Assembly (NCBI GenBank): GCA_004431415.1
Contig: QPMI01000568.1
Location: 1 to 64,000, forward strand
DNA: 64,000 nt
From: Cyanophora paradoxa
Taxonomy: Eukaryota; Glaucocystophyceae; Cyanophorales; Cyanophoraceae
Direction: 5' to 3'
In this document: positions 10,525 through 20,139 of the stretch, piece by piece
Numbering within the stretch: the first letter of the stretch is position 1
How the letters are laid out: each line of letters opens with the position of its first letter
Translations under genes and position numbers: made by a program
The notes under the pieces: generated by a model
Told to the model about the DNA's origin: nothing
What the model saw: only the letters and a program-made list of their open reading frames with translations
Databases searched by the model: none

Positions 10525-11379
10525 ATGGGCGAATATAATCGAGTTCAACTTCCAATATATTCCCTTGGATCCCCAGCAATGCACTTTCGCCAGCATGAAG
10601 TTAATGATGAGGTTCGTGGTTTAGAATCCACAGAGAGACCCAATTCCAATGGTAACTCCTTTGATAAGAATTCGATTATTCGAGTTAAAGAGCTGAGAGC
10701 TGATAAGAACTCAGGTGTGGTGAAAACAACTCGACTCCTGGTCTCAAATGCGAACTTTTTTCAACCTACTAATGGAGGTCCTGATGCTTACAGTGTTGAT
10801 CTGAAAGCCCTTGATTTCGATAAGAATTCTGCTGCTGCTACAATTCGTTCAGGTGGAGCATTTATTGGTGGTGGCTGTCGAGTTTCAGGTCAACTTTCTT
10901 CATCAATTTCGTATAATGATGTCCCAGATACTCTTGAACAGAATGTGGAGAACCCACAACGAATTCGGTTCTATACACCAGTTGCACAGCAACCTTTTCT
11001 GCATTTCTATGTTGCATCATCTGTCACTCTTGAAAATTCAGAGTTGGTTTCCATTACAGGAACTGATCGTGTGAGAAGGAATATTCCTCTTCCCACAGCA
11101 ATGCTCTCAATGTGCAGAGCAAACAACAATCAACCAGGTCACAATTACCTATTCTTTGTTCAAGCATCAAATCATTTCGGTCGGGGATATTGTGTATATA
11201 ACAATTTGACATTTACTTATGATTTGTTTGTCACTGAGGTTGGAGTTTACAATACTATGATTATGGGACTGAGAACAGATATAGCAGCTGTTTCAGCACT
11301 TCGTGGGGTAAACATTGCAGATATCTTCACAACAGGGTTTTACCAGGAACCAGATGTGATTGATAACCCAACCCCATAA
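10525..11379 (+). CDS. Modular spike protein, third paralogue
   Basis: A 284-aa protein. The N-terminal module is the family form (IIRVKELRADKNSGVVKTTRLLV, SGGAFIGGG), and the roughly 150-residue C-terminal head is unlike the C1q heads of the two preceding spikes. The same gene occurs in B (34,625-35,469) with about the same length but a frameshift. Presence in both elements suggests a core virion role rather than an accessory receptor binder. The ATG follows TTAGTAAAAGAAGCA. Confidence 0.7.
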   Translation: MGEYNRVQLPIYSLGSPAMHFRQHEVNDEVRGLESTERPNSNGNSFDKNSIIRVKELRADKNSGVVKTTRLLVSNANFFQPTNGGPDAYSVDLKALDFDKNSAAATIRSGGAFIGGGCRVSGQLSSSISYNDVPDTLEQNVENPQRIRFYTPVAQQPFLHFYVASSVTLENSELVSITGTDRVRRNIPLPTAMLSMCRANNNQPGHNYLFFVQASNHFGRGYCVYNNLTFTYDLFVTEVGVYNTMIMGLRTDIAAVSALRGVNIADIFTTGFYQEPDVIDNPTP

Positions 11380-11402
11380 ATTATATATCACTTTAATGTA
11401 AA

Positions 11403-12230
11403 ATGGCTGCCCCAGTAGAGCGAATTATTACACCCCAACTATCATTAGCAGCACCTGCAAATCACGTTTTGCAGCATGCTACCTTTGATGATGTAGAAGG
11501 TCTCCAATCCACAGAAGTCCAACCTACCATGAATACTTTTGGTTCAACCCATAAACTGAGATTGCAGGAACTCAGGTGTGATAAAAATAATGGTATAGTT
11601 AAGACAACGAAACTCCTTGTCACAAATGCAAACTTTTCTGCCCATTATGGAGACCCAGACAGTTATGGTGCTCCTCTTTCTACTTATTCTTTTGAATCTC
11701 GGTCGGGAGCTATTAACTGCAAAACGGGGGGAGCATATATTGGTGATGGTCTTCGGATTGGTGGAGCTGTTGGTGCGCCTCTTTTCGTAAATGATCAACC
11801 CAACCCCATTGATCCCAACACCAGAATTCGCACCTATGTCCCCAGTATGAATGCACCATATATTATAAAGATCTTCCCAATTGTTGTGAATGAACAGACA
11901 TCAGTAGTTGATTCTCTTGTTGAGATTGGTGACCACTACAAGGTGGTCGTGGATATTCCACCAGATGTTTATGCTGTCTGTCAAGTAGAGGGTGGAACCC
12001 CAAATATTGCAGTTGTGATCACCCCATATGACAATTTCGGAATCGCTTATCATGGTGTGAATTTCGGTCTTGAAGATTACCAGTTCTTGGTGAGAGCCAC
12101 CAGATTTGGTATCTACAAATGCATTCTCTATGCTGAGAGAACCGATGCTATTGCAAGACAGAATACATATGCAGAGTATTACGGCACAAATCGATACTTC
12201 CCCATTTTCGGGCAGGATACTGCTCCATAG
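11403..12230 (+). CDS. Modular spike protein, fourth paralogue
   Basis: A 275-aa protein, nearly identical in much of its length to the 277-aa product at 33,768-34,601 of B. It carries the family N-terminal module (LRLQELRCDKNNGIVKTTKL, GGAYIGDGLR) and a C-terminal head of unknown fold. It is the best conserved virion-type gene between A and B, so one element probably acquired it recently from a close relative or it is under strong constraint. TTTAATGTAAA directly precedes the ATG in both copies. Confidence 0.75.
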   Translation: MAAPVERIITPQLSLAAPANHVLQHATFDDVEGLQSTEVQPTMNTFGSTHKLRLQELRCDKNNGIVKTTKLLVTNANFSAHYGDPDSYGAPLSTYSFESRSGAINCKTGGAYIGDGLRIGGAVGAPLFVNDQPNPIDPNTRIRTYVPSMNAPYIIKIFPIVVNEQTSVVDSLVEIGDHYKVVVDIPPDVYAVCQVEGGTPNIAVVITPYDNFGIAYHGVNFGLEDYQFLVRATRFGIYKCILYAERTDAIARQNTYAEYYGTNRYFPIFGQDTAP

Positions 12231-12255
12231 AAATCTCAGGTATATATAGAGAGGG

Positions 12256-12528
12256 ATGGATGATAAAACAAAGAAATTTATAGAATCTGCAATGATGGTT
12301 CATGGTGATGCTAAATTCGATTATAGTGAGACAGTCTATAAGAAAGCGCAAGAGAAGGTCTCTGTTAGATGCCTCAAATGCAACAAGATCCTCCAAACCT
12401 ACCCATTTAATCATGTAAGGGGAAGTGGATGCAGAGAGTGCAACAAGAAATCCTCTCATGCTTACAGAAAAAAGACTACATCAGGAATTGTGATAGAGGA
12501 TAAACCAGTAGTATTATATTTCGATTAG
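12256..12528 (+). CDS. Small DUF723-like zinc-ribbon protein
   Basis: A 90-aa protein with one copy of the motif (K)F-x5-HG-x4-F-D-Y-S-E-T-x-Y then CLKCNK ... GSGCRECNK, that is two CxxC knuckles. The same module is repeated in tandem in the endonuclease at 47,069-48,001, and a single-module orthologue is at 33,473-33,745. The module probably binds nucleic acid through one zinc ion. A GGTATATATAGAG box immediately upstream is conserved with B. Confidence 0.7.
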   Translation: MDDKTKKFIESAMMVHGDAKFDYSETVYKKAQEKVSVRCLKCNKILQTYPFNHVRGSGCRECNKKSSHAYRKKTTSGIVIEDKPVVLYFD

Positions 12529-12674
12529 ATCTTTGAGAGAGAAATGAGAATCTTTCCCCATTTTCCCTTGGTGATTATGCATGTGTCAAAGCAGTTTGGA
12601 CAGGTCTTGTGGTAGTGCAACAGAATGATATCCACCAACTCATAAGGTAGCACTCTTGCTAAGATGGTTCGCAT
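12525..12674 (-). CDS. Conserved 49-aa CxxC protein
   Basis: This short minus-strand ORF encodes 49 aa with a central HYHKTCPNCFDTC motif. A same-length homologue sits at 63,793-63,942 in element C, also divergent from and next to speD, and most differences between the two are conservative, which argues for coding. Its 3' end overlaps the stop of the zinc-ribbon gene by 4 bp, and its start is 40 bp from the speD start, so the two may share a bidirectional promoter. B lacks it. Function unknown, perhaps a tiny zinc-binding regulator. Confidence 0.65.
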   Translation of the reverse strand: MRTILARVLPYELVDIILLHYHKTCPNCFDTCIITKGKWGKILISLSKI

Positions 12675-12714
12675 TCTACCAATCGCGTTTTTAATTTTTC
12701 TAAATTATTCATAA

Positions 12715-13116
12715 ATGAATACTCATCGAGGCTTCCATGTGATGCTGGATTACAAGTTCAGAACCCAATTAGCAGTAGGAATGGAAAACTTGGAGACAAC
12801 AACCAGGTGGTTAATGCAGTTCTTGCAAACTATTATTCAAGAGCAAGGTATTCGAGTAGTTCACAAGCATTGCGAGATTTTCGATGGTGGTATTTCTCCT
12901 CCTGGTTTTGCAATGGTTCTTCTGCTGGATGAGAGCCACTGCACTGCTCATTGTTACTCAAATGAAGGTATGCTGGCGATTGATATATTCAGTTGTGGAT
13001 TAGAAGCAGAGAGAAAAACCACGAGAGTATCTCATGAGATAGATGAGAGAATAACAGGTGTGTTTTCAGGGTTGGAGAAATCGGAGAAACATAGAGTATT
13101 GCGATTTCCGAGTTAG
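12715..13116 (+). CDS. speD: S-adenosylmethionine decarboxylase (bacterial/archaeal SpeD type)
   Basis: This 133-aa protein has the size and layout of class 1b SpeD. It removes CO2 from S-adenosylmethionine to give the aminopropyl donor for spermidine. The self-cleavage and pyruvoyl-forming Ser lies in DESH (Ser74); His79 and Cys94 (FSCG) follow at +5 and +20, the spacing of Ser63/His68/Cys83 in the Thermotoga enzyme. All residues needed for processing are present. It is the last gene before the terminal repeats. Homologues hold the same end position in B (broken) and C (intact). Confidence 0.9.
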   Translation: MNTHRGFHVMLDYKFRTQLAVGMENLETTTRWLMQFLQTIIQEQGIRVVHKHCEIFDGGISPPGFAMVLLLDESHCTAHCYSNEGMLAIDIFSCGLEAERKTTRVSHEIDERITGVFSGLEKSEKHRVLRFPS

Positions 13117-13184
13117 TTGACACTGAGAAATTCAGAATTTCAGATGGTCTTACTGAAAATGGTCAGATAATCGGGTGTGACACC

Positions 13185-13620
13185 TATTTAATTGACTGTG
13201 ACGCCTCTTTAATTGACTGTGACGCCTGTGACGCCTGTGACGCCTACTTTCAAACTTTTTAAAATTTTCAAAAATTACAGACTTCTGAAAACAGCCGTCA
13301 CAGCCGTCACAGGCGTCACACCCAATTAACAATGGAATCTCTTTCTCTTACTGAGATTTTCGAAAATATATTCTTGTCTTACTGAAATCCGTCTTGTGAC
13401 ACCTCTGACACCTACAAAACACTATCCATTAATCAACCTTTTTGAAAATGCGAAGTTGTCTTACTGGAAATGGTCTGCAATTTCGCTGTGACACCTAATT
13501 TAATTGAGTGTGACGCCTGTGACGCCTGTGACACCTACTTTCAAACTTTTTAAAATTTTCAAAAATGACAGACTTCTGAAAACAGGCGTCACAGCCGTCA
13601 CAGGCGTCACAGACATTCCA
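13185..13620. repeat. Two direct copies of a GTGACGCCT-based repeat with inverted arms
   Basis: About 110 bp at 13,195-13,322 recurs at 13,505-13,612. Each copy starts with GTGACGCCT units, continues through an AT-rich spacer ending ACAGACTTCTGAAAACA, and finishes with GGCGTCACAG units that are the inverse of the first, so each can fold into a long imperfect hairpin. No gene is visible from 13,117 to 13,732. Confidence 0.8.
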
Positions 13621-13732
13621 CCCCTCTTACTGACTTTCTCAAAAACAAAACTATCTCTTACTGAATATCATTTGAATACTACCTGTCACACTTGAATTCA
13701 TTTATTCTGTTTTATAGAACATATGCAATCTA

Positions 13733-13990
13733 ATCGATTGTTCAATTGGAGACCATGCAACTCTGTGACACTTTTTCGGTGCAAAAATGTAAATCCGCAA
13801 TCCCATCGATTGTTTAATTGGAGACCATGCAACTATGTGACACTTTTTGGGTGCAAAAGTGCCCATCCCCATTATAATCGATTGTTTAATTGGAGATAAT
13901 GCAACTCTGTGACAGTTTTTGGGTGCACAAATGCAAATCAGCAATCTCATCGATTGTTTAATTGGACACAATGCAACTCTGTGACACTTT
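13733..13990. repeat. Four direct repeats at exact 72-bp period near the element end
   Basis: The core ATCGATTGTTTAATTGGA followed by ATGCAAC-TGTGACA starts at 13,733, 13,805, 13,877 and 13,949. The same core, inverted, forms the array at 62,590-62,950 of element C. Evenly spaced direct repeats at a genome end are reminiscent of iterons, which is inference. Confidence 0.85.
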
Positions 13991-14304
13991 TTGCGTTTTT
14001 CGATACAGAATGGGCGGTGGTCTACTTCAATACCAGAGAGATATATCGAGTTTATGCGAATTTATGCAATTTAATCGCGATTATTTCGTTCTTTAAGTAG
14101 TTTAATGCAAATTAATCGCAGTTATATATGTAATCGACAAAGAACATAATCAATCGATATAAGATCAATTGATTCAATCGTTAATATGCATAAAGTTAAA
14201 CGCGTTTTTCATTTTTAATACAAAGTTTGCATTAATTTATACAAAGTTTGCATAAAAAAGTTAAAGAATTTAATCGATAAATACGTATTTTAGTATTAAT
14301 TTTG
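13991..14304. other. AT-rich subterminal region
   Basis: There is no gene. The segment is very AT-rich with scattered ATCGAT/TTAATCG words and a direct repeat ACAAAGTTTGCAT (about 14,220-14,255). Its first part (AATGGGCGGTGGTCTACTTCAA) is mirrored at about 62,535-62,565 in element C. Confidence 0.6.
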
Positions 14305-14399
14305 ACACATATGTATAAACTTATTTAAATCCTGAGTGAATCGAGATCGCGAAGCGATCGAGATGAACGAGGGATTTAAATAAGTTTATACATATGTGT
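14305..14399. repeat. Terminal hairpin of element A
   Basis: A 28-bp perfect inverted repeat (14,305-14,332 with 14,372-14,399) encloses 39 bp that itself contains the palindrome GATCGCGAAGCGATC. The inner part follows the pattern TCCTGAG ... CGCGAAGCG ... CGAGGGAT, which recurs in the same orientation relative to viral DNA in the hairpin of element C. It marks the exact switch from AT-rich viral to GC-rich host DNA. Confidence 0.85.
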
Positions 14400-17300
14400 G
14401 CTGTAAATTGGGGTAGCAGTATGGCGGAAGGGGAAGCCCCAGTTGCTCCTGCGCTGCGAAAATGCGGTGCATGATATACGGGAGAAGCAGGGGGTGGTTC
14501 GTGCGGATGGTTTCATCGAGCACGTGAATGGCCAGCTGTTCGTCCTCCGTTCTCTTGAGGCCGTAGAAGCCTCGGCTCCACATGAGCGCGTTGGGCGTGG
14601 ACCCCCTAAGGCGGGCATGATGTTTAGTGAGCGTCATCCAGAGAGTGTCGAGCTGGGCACATTGTCTCTCGGTAAAGGAAACAATCTTGCAGGCGTAAGT
14701 GATGCGAGGGAGAAGGACGCTATTTACTATGTATATCGTCTCTTTGGCGGTGAGTTTCTTACGCCTTAGTATCGCGCAGGCTGCCCGAGCTGTTGAGTAT
14801 ACAGCCTCAAATTGCCGCCGCCAGTCCAGATTTGCTGTCATCCAGACCCCGAGCACCTTGAATGGTTTGTTCGGCGCAAGGACTTTGTCGGCCGGTTCTT
14901 TAGCATCGGGCGGGCCTAGTAGCGGGGCAGACGGGCGTGGGGAGACGTTGTTGTACGTAAATTCGGTTTTCTTCGCGTTGAGGGCAATATCATGTATCCA
15001 GAAGAATTCAGAGGCCAGGTCTGCGTGCAGCTGGATGCCCCGGGCTGTACCGCTAATAAGTACGGTGTCGTCTGCGTATGCTTGCCCCGGCGAGGTCACC
15101 CGAGGCAGGCGCGCTCGCAGGCGTCGGGTGGGCGCGGGCAGGTTAGCGTCAGACGCAGAGGGCGGCGGGCCCATGGAGTATTGGGTGCTCTCCGCAGCGC
15201 TGACTTCGCGTAAAGCCGATAGAAATACGTCATAGAAGATGAGCCAGTGAATTGGGGACTCGGTTCCTCCTTGCGGGAGCCCGCACTCCACATCGAAGGG
15301 GTCAGTTGGGCCGTACCCTGTCGCGACGGACGCTGTACGTGATGTTGATATTTGTCCGTAGAGGCTTATGTACCGTTCGGGAATTTTTAGGCGGCGGAGT
15401 GCCATTTCCATGCTAGACCAGCTGACGCTGTCGTAGGCTCTGCGAATATCTAGCAGTAGCAGATAGATCGGTTTCGAGAATTGTTTTGCGTCCTCCAGTA
15501 GCGCGCGCAGCATGTACAGAGGCTCGTCGGTGGACTTGCCTCGAGTAAAGGCGAAGTTCGCGCCCTGTAATATGTCGTGTTTGCGGAGAACGCGCGAGAG
15601 GCGGTCAGTGAGGACTGCCGTCACGAGTTTCAGCGTGCATTCTTGGAGTGTAATGGGGCGGACATTGTCAGGGTGCCCATCCCATTCCCCGCCCTTGGGG
15701 ATAAGACATATATTTCCGTGAAGAAGGGGCGCAGGGACAGACGAGAGTTTTAGGATCAGATTTACCGTAGTGAGGATTACCTGGCGGCACGTCGGGAACA
15801 GGTTATCGGGTTCTTGGAGCGGCTCCGGGTCCAGGCCCGCCTTGCGTAGTTCTTCGCAAGTTTTCTTTGAAAGGACCGGTGCCGTCCACAGCATTTTTAT
15901 CATTTCGTGGGAAAATCCCGAGGGCCCCGCCGCACCGTTTCGGAGAGAGCCGATGATTCGGTCCAGTTCGGCCTCGCTGGTGGGTTCCATTAGGTACACA
16001 TAAATTGCATCATCAATATCCTGGCGCGGGGAGTGAAGTCGGCGCCATATTGAGGCCTCCTGTGCACATGTACTAAGTGGCAGCGCGCCCGGGTCCCTGT
16101 TCGCTGTGAGTGGGCTACGCTGCCGTGTCCAGGCATGCATGTGATGGCGTGCGAACTGTTTCACTGCATCTTCATTGCCGTATACCTGATATTCTCCAGC
16201 GTGGCAGAGGGAGAAGGAGGTAATCGGCCTGCGTTCTGGGGCTTCAAGTGTTTGGCGGAGGTATTGGGCGAGGTCTGTCTTGAACATGCGCTGCGAGCGC
16301 TCTCGGTTTGCTCTGATTGTCGTGGCTTCGAAACGTTTAATGTGGGCCTGGACTTTGGTGTCCAGGGCCGAGGCCCAAGTGGTGAAGCTTGGAAAATAGT
16401 CGAGCCAGCTTGGTTGTCGGGCAGAGAATGGCGGCGGCACAGGGGGTAGTGGGAGTTTAAGATAGCCTGACCGCTTGTCTATTGGGAGTTTGTCAAGCCG
16501 GCGGTTGTGATTTGAGATTGCCCTGCGCAGGTCAGAGAGGGAGTGCCGTACGCGGCGCGGCGTGGAGTCGATCCCGTGGCGCGCCGCTTCCCATGCCTTG
16601 CGCAGTTCCTGGGCCCTCGTGAGCAGGTTGGATTCGGGGCGGCCGCGGCGGGAGAATTTTTGAGGGATTTTTGGGGGCGTAAAGATGCCAAATACTGGCG
16701 ATTGGCCGAGGTCACAGATGTGGGCGAGAGTGGATTTGAGGGCTTCGTGCAGGCGGGCTAGGCGGTCCTCTGGCGGGGTGCCGTCGTCGTCCTCCAGCGT
16801 TGCGAGTAGCTCTCGTACGCTAGCTGAGGACCCCGGCACCGGCTGCTGTAGCTTTTCTTCCAGTAGTTCTTTGAAGCGAATTTTTGTGAGCGATGCCTGT
16901 GTCGCGTACTTGAAACGCGGGGGGCCGGGCGAAGACGCTGGGGGCCCCAGTTTATATTTGATGGCCAGGGCCCGTTTACTGTACTCTGCAAGGAGTGGGA
17001 AATGGTCCGAGGGGAAAGGGGCGTTTCTAGGCGACGCTTGGGCCGCTCGAAGGGCGTTAGTCGCGACTTGGGATTGTAAGATGTAGTCGAGCCTGGTAGC
17101 ATGGCGGAGCGTGCCATCTGGGGCGATGCCTCGAGGGTTGGGGTTGTCAGGAGCGTCAGGAAATATGAAGGTGATTTGGTCGTCGGTGCCCATGGCTGTG
17201 GCAGCGTCGGAGAGGGTCCAGTCGTGAAGCAGTTCATGCCACCAGCGGTGATCAGGTTCTCGTGTGGTCGCATATTGCCCCTGTCTGATTTTGCCCGTCT

Positions 17301-17895
17301 CGGGACAGAGGCAGCTGTTAAGATCGCCAAGGAGGAAAAAGTGCGCGCGGGGGCGGAGCGCCCAGTCAGCGTACATGGTCGCGCGGAGATAGTCGAAGAT
17401 TTTCGCACTTTCAGTAGACCGCGCCGTCCGACTTTCGCCGGGGGGAGGTACACGCTGGCGATAAAGATCTGAACATTATTTGCAAATCGAAGCTCACAGC
17501 CGGCCACGCGGCCTGGCATTGTGTAGGTCTTAAAACAGTGCTTGGCCATATTTTCTGAGAGAAAAAGGGCTACGCCGGAGCCGCGGGGGAGGCTCGATTT
17601 TGGCGGAGTTTCTTCTGCGAGAGGGGCGGGGTGGGCGGGGCTCGAGCTGGGAGCTCCTGAGCACTAGTTGTGCGCGTGGCCGAGTCGGCGTGCACGGACG
17701 TGAGCATGAGCCCCGATGTCACTGACCTGCGCATCGCTCTGACCGTAGCCTGGGTGCAGTTAAGTGATTGGACCCCTAATACGCTCAGCCCCCAGTCAAG
17801 CATATATTTCTGGATCTGGCCGACATGGTTGACGCTAGAGCAGGTGCGGGCGTTCCAGGTCGCGAGTCTCCAGTACTGGTCAGAGTCAAAGCGGC
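14386..17895 (-). pseudogene. Endonuclease-reverse transcriptase polyprotein
   Basis: The main open piece (14,386-17,376) is 996 aa. Its start still carries endonuclease motifs (GDLNS near residue 19, RLDYIL, SDHFPLL). The RT palm follows, with LLLDIRRAYDSVSW (motif A), GLPQGG (motif B) and YADD near residue 768. The N-terminal endonuclease (RLATWNARTC, about 17,880) is in two other frames joined near 17,570 and 17,400, so at least two frameshifts disable it. The last residues and the stop (HTYV-TAA) are supplied by the hairpin arm of element A, so the natural C-terminus is lost. Such proteins nick DNA and copy RNA at the nick. Confidence 0.85.
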
Positions 17896-18755
17896 GGCGT
17901 ATGATACCCGATTTTCGGTGAGTGCCCGCAGGTTTGGCTCCGAGGCGCTCGTGTGTAAACAGCTCGAGGGAAATAGCGTGCGGAGCAGCGGCGCGGGACG
18001 GCCGGCACCAGCGGGGCCAGGCGTGTTATATGCGGTCATGGGACTCTGGGCGGGTGGAACATTTTCTTGTGCCCCTGGTGCAGGCCAGACTCCAGGCCTG
18101 GGTTCTTCGCGGCGGTGCGCGGGGGCGGGCCGGATAGCGCTGTCGTTGGATGCCATGATGCCGGGCTCGCGCGTGATGCATGGGCCAGCATGGCCGGGTC
18201 AGCTTGGCCCGCCGCGGCGAGGGCCGAGCCCGCTGCCGCTGCCTGGCGGCGCCACCCCGCATTCGCATGTGAGCCTCTAGCGCTGTGGTCATGGCAGCTA
18301 TCGGGCCCGATTGACTGGTTGCTCCCGATTGGCGGGTGCACAATGAATGGCGACGACGACGTAGTGCCGGCGCTAGCGGCCGGTCCGGGAGGGCAGAAAA
18401 AATTCTTTTTCTGTTCATGCATATGTCTTGGGGCCGGGGACTCGGACGGTTCGCCGGAGCCAGTGATCGAGCTCGCGGTAGGCGTCGCGGAGATTCGAAT
18501 TCGGGTCGGGATCCAGCTGCAGCGCCGGCCGCGGCGTGCACCGCCGTGCAGTCTACAGTGCAGACCGTACACGTGCGGGCCACTGACAGTGAGGCTACGT
18601 ATGCTATGCTGGCGGTAGCGCCGGCGGCGCACATACACAGTGTCATACTGGTACTAGTAATTGTAGTGGCGGTGGCGCTAGCTGTTGTGATTGCCTTGGC
18701 GTACCCATCTTTGGCAGCCCTAGCTCTAGATCGGGATCTGGGGCCTGGGGGGACA

Positions 18756-18821
18756 GAGGATAACTGACACGAAGAAGAGCCAGAGCTAGAGGATAACTGA
18801 CACGAAGAAGAGCCAGAGCTA
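18756..18821. repeat. 33-bp tandem duplication
   Basis: Two adjacent exact copies of a 33-bp unit (starting GAGGATAACTGACACG) lie near the presumed 5' end of the retrotransposon. Confidence 0.8.
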
Positions 18822-19214
18822 GAGATACCACAGCGGAACGCTTGTATGGGGAAAAAAGTAACCGAGTAACTTAGTGAAGTCAGGTCTAGTACTCTGGTCT
18901 AAAGACTCATGTTCACGTGGATTGTCCGGAACGTTCGCGCTCGCGGCGAAAATCGGTGCACACACTCTTAAGACATTATTCTTTTAGATTGTCACTCGTT
19001 TATATCGAGATGGCGCGCTGGTGGTTCAATATTTTGTCGGCGTGACCGTCGAATGAGGGAAAGCGGCTAAGGCACGGCACCCAGGCACGGTACAGGCTCT
19101 GCTGGGGCCAGTGAAGCGGCAAACGAAAGCCATTTGAGTGCCATACACGTTCTCCAAGGCAGCGGGTGCAAGAACAGGGCACAGGGCAGGTGGGGTAGGG
19201 CAGGGATGGGCCCC

Positions 19215-19905
19215 CGCCGCCCCCTGCCCACCGCCCCGGCCCCCGCCACGCCCGGCCGAGCCGCGCCGCCACCCACCGCGCCCTCGCCACGCGGCGAGCC
19301 ACGCCACCGCCCGCCGCGCCCCCGCCCCGTGCGGCGAGCTGCGCCGCCGCCCCATGCGCCCCCACCACGCCCGGCGAGCCGCGCCGCCACCCGCCGCGCC
19401 CCCGCCACGCCCGGCGAGCCGCGCCGCCGCCCGCCCCGCCCCCGCCACGCCCGGCGAGCCGCGCCGCCGCCCGCCGCGCCGCCGTCCCGTGCGGCGAGCC
19501 GCGCCGCCGCCCGCCGCGCCGCCGTCCCGTGCGGCGAGCCGCGCCGCCGCCCGCCCCGCCCCGTCCCGTGCGGCGAGCCGCGCCGCCGCGCGCCGCGCCC
19601 CCGCCCCGTCCGGCGAGCCGCGCCCCCGCCCGCCGCGCCCCCGCTACGCCCGGCGGGCTGCGCCGCCGCCCGCCGTGCTCCTGCTCCGTGCTGCAAGCCG
19701 CGCCGCCGCCCGCCGCTCCCGCCCCGTGCGGCGAGCCGTGCCGCCGCCCGCCGCGCCCCCGCGACGCCCGGCGAGCCGCGCCGCCGCCCGCCGCGCCCCC
19801 GCCACGCCCGGCGGGCTGCGCCGCCGCCCGCCGTGCTCCTGCATGCTCCGTGCTGCAAGCCGCGCCGCCGCCCGCCGCCCCCGCCCCGTGCCTGCGCTGC
19901 GCCCG
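19215..19905. repeat. GC-rich minisatellite
   Basis: The words GCCGCGCCGCCGCCCGCC and CCGTGCGGCGAGCC repeat imperfectly over about 690 bp. All three frames of both strands stay open and give Ala/Arg/Pro or Ala/Gly/Arg repeats, which I treat as compositional artefacts. The flanks 18,850-19,214 and 19,906-20,140 hold no supportable gene. Confidence 0.8.
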
Positions 19906-20139
19906 CCATGCTGCCATCTTAGGGTCCGGCGGTCCCGCCGCGTGCGGTGGCTGATGGGTGTTGTCCGGTGGATCCGGTCCGCCGCCGCCGCGCTTCCGCG
20001 CCGCCGCCGCCCGGCGAGCAGCGACGCATCTGCGTGACCGAAGGCCCGGGGCCCGCGCATGAGCAGCATGTGTAGTTTAGCGAGCGCTCTCGAGCTCTCG
20101 CTCTCTATAGCCATGTCTCTCGAGCTCTCTCTCTCGCCG

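Larger units (their letters stand above)
1..14399. mobile_element. Element A: right part of an endogenous Polinton-like virus, internally deleted
   Basis: This AT-rich, mostly intronless block shares its gene set with element B (30,370-58,256): integrase, patatin-discoidin phospholipase, fibre gene, spike paralogues, zinc ribbon and SpeD, in the same relative order and orientation once B is inverted. It ends at a perfect hairpin (14,305-14,399) against GC-rich host DNA. Capsid, ATPase and polymerase genes, which in B lie between phospholipase and integrase, are absent; repeats at 2.0-3.2 kb sit where they should be. The left end lies outside the window. Integrase and phospholipase are frameshifted, while the spike genes and speD are open. 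Confidence 0.8.
14386..18850 (-). mobile_element. Non-LTR (LINE-type) retrotransposon, 3' end missing
   Basis: Minus-strand sequence encodes an apurinic-like endonuclease followed by reverse transcriptase. The 5' portion (about 17,900-18,850) is GC-rich with overlapping open frames that may include an ORF1-like gene. The 3' UTR and tail are absent because the coding sequence runs straight into the terminal hairpin of element A at 14,399. The 5' limit is not precise; a 20-bp motif at 18,829-18,848 recurs inverted at 20,756-20,775. Confidence 0.75.

Noticed and set aside
19000-20037. Long Ala/Arg/Pro ORFs on both strands
   Set aside because: All frames stay open through the GC minisatellite; no unique protein sequence is visible.
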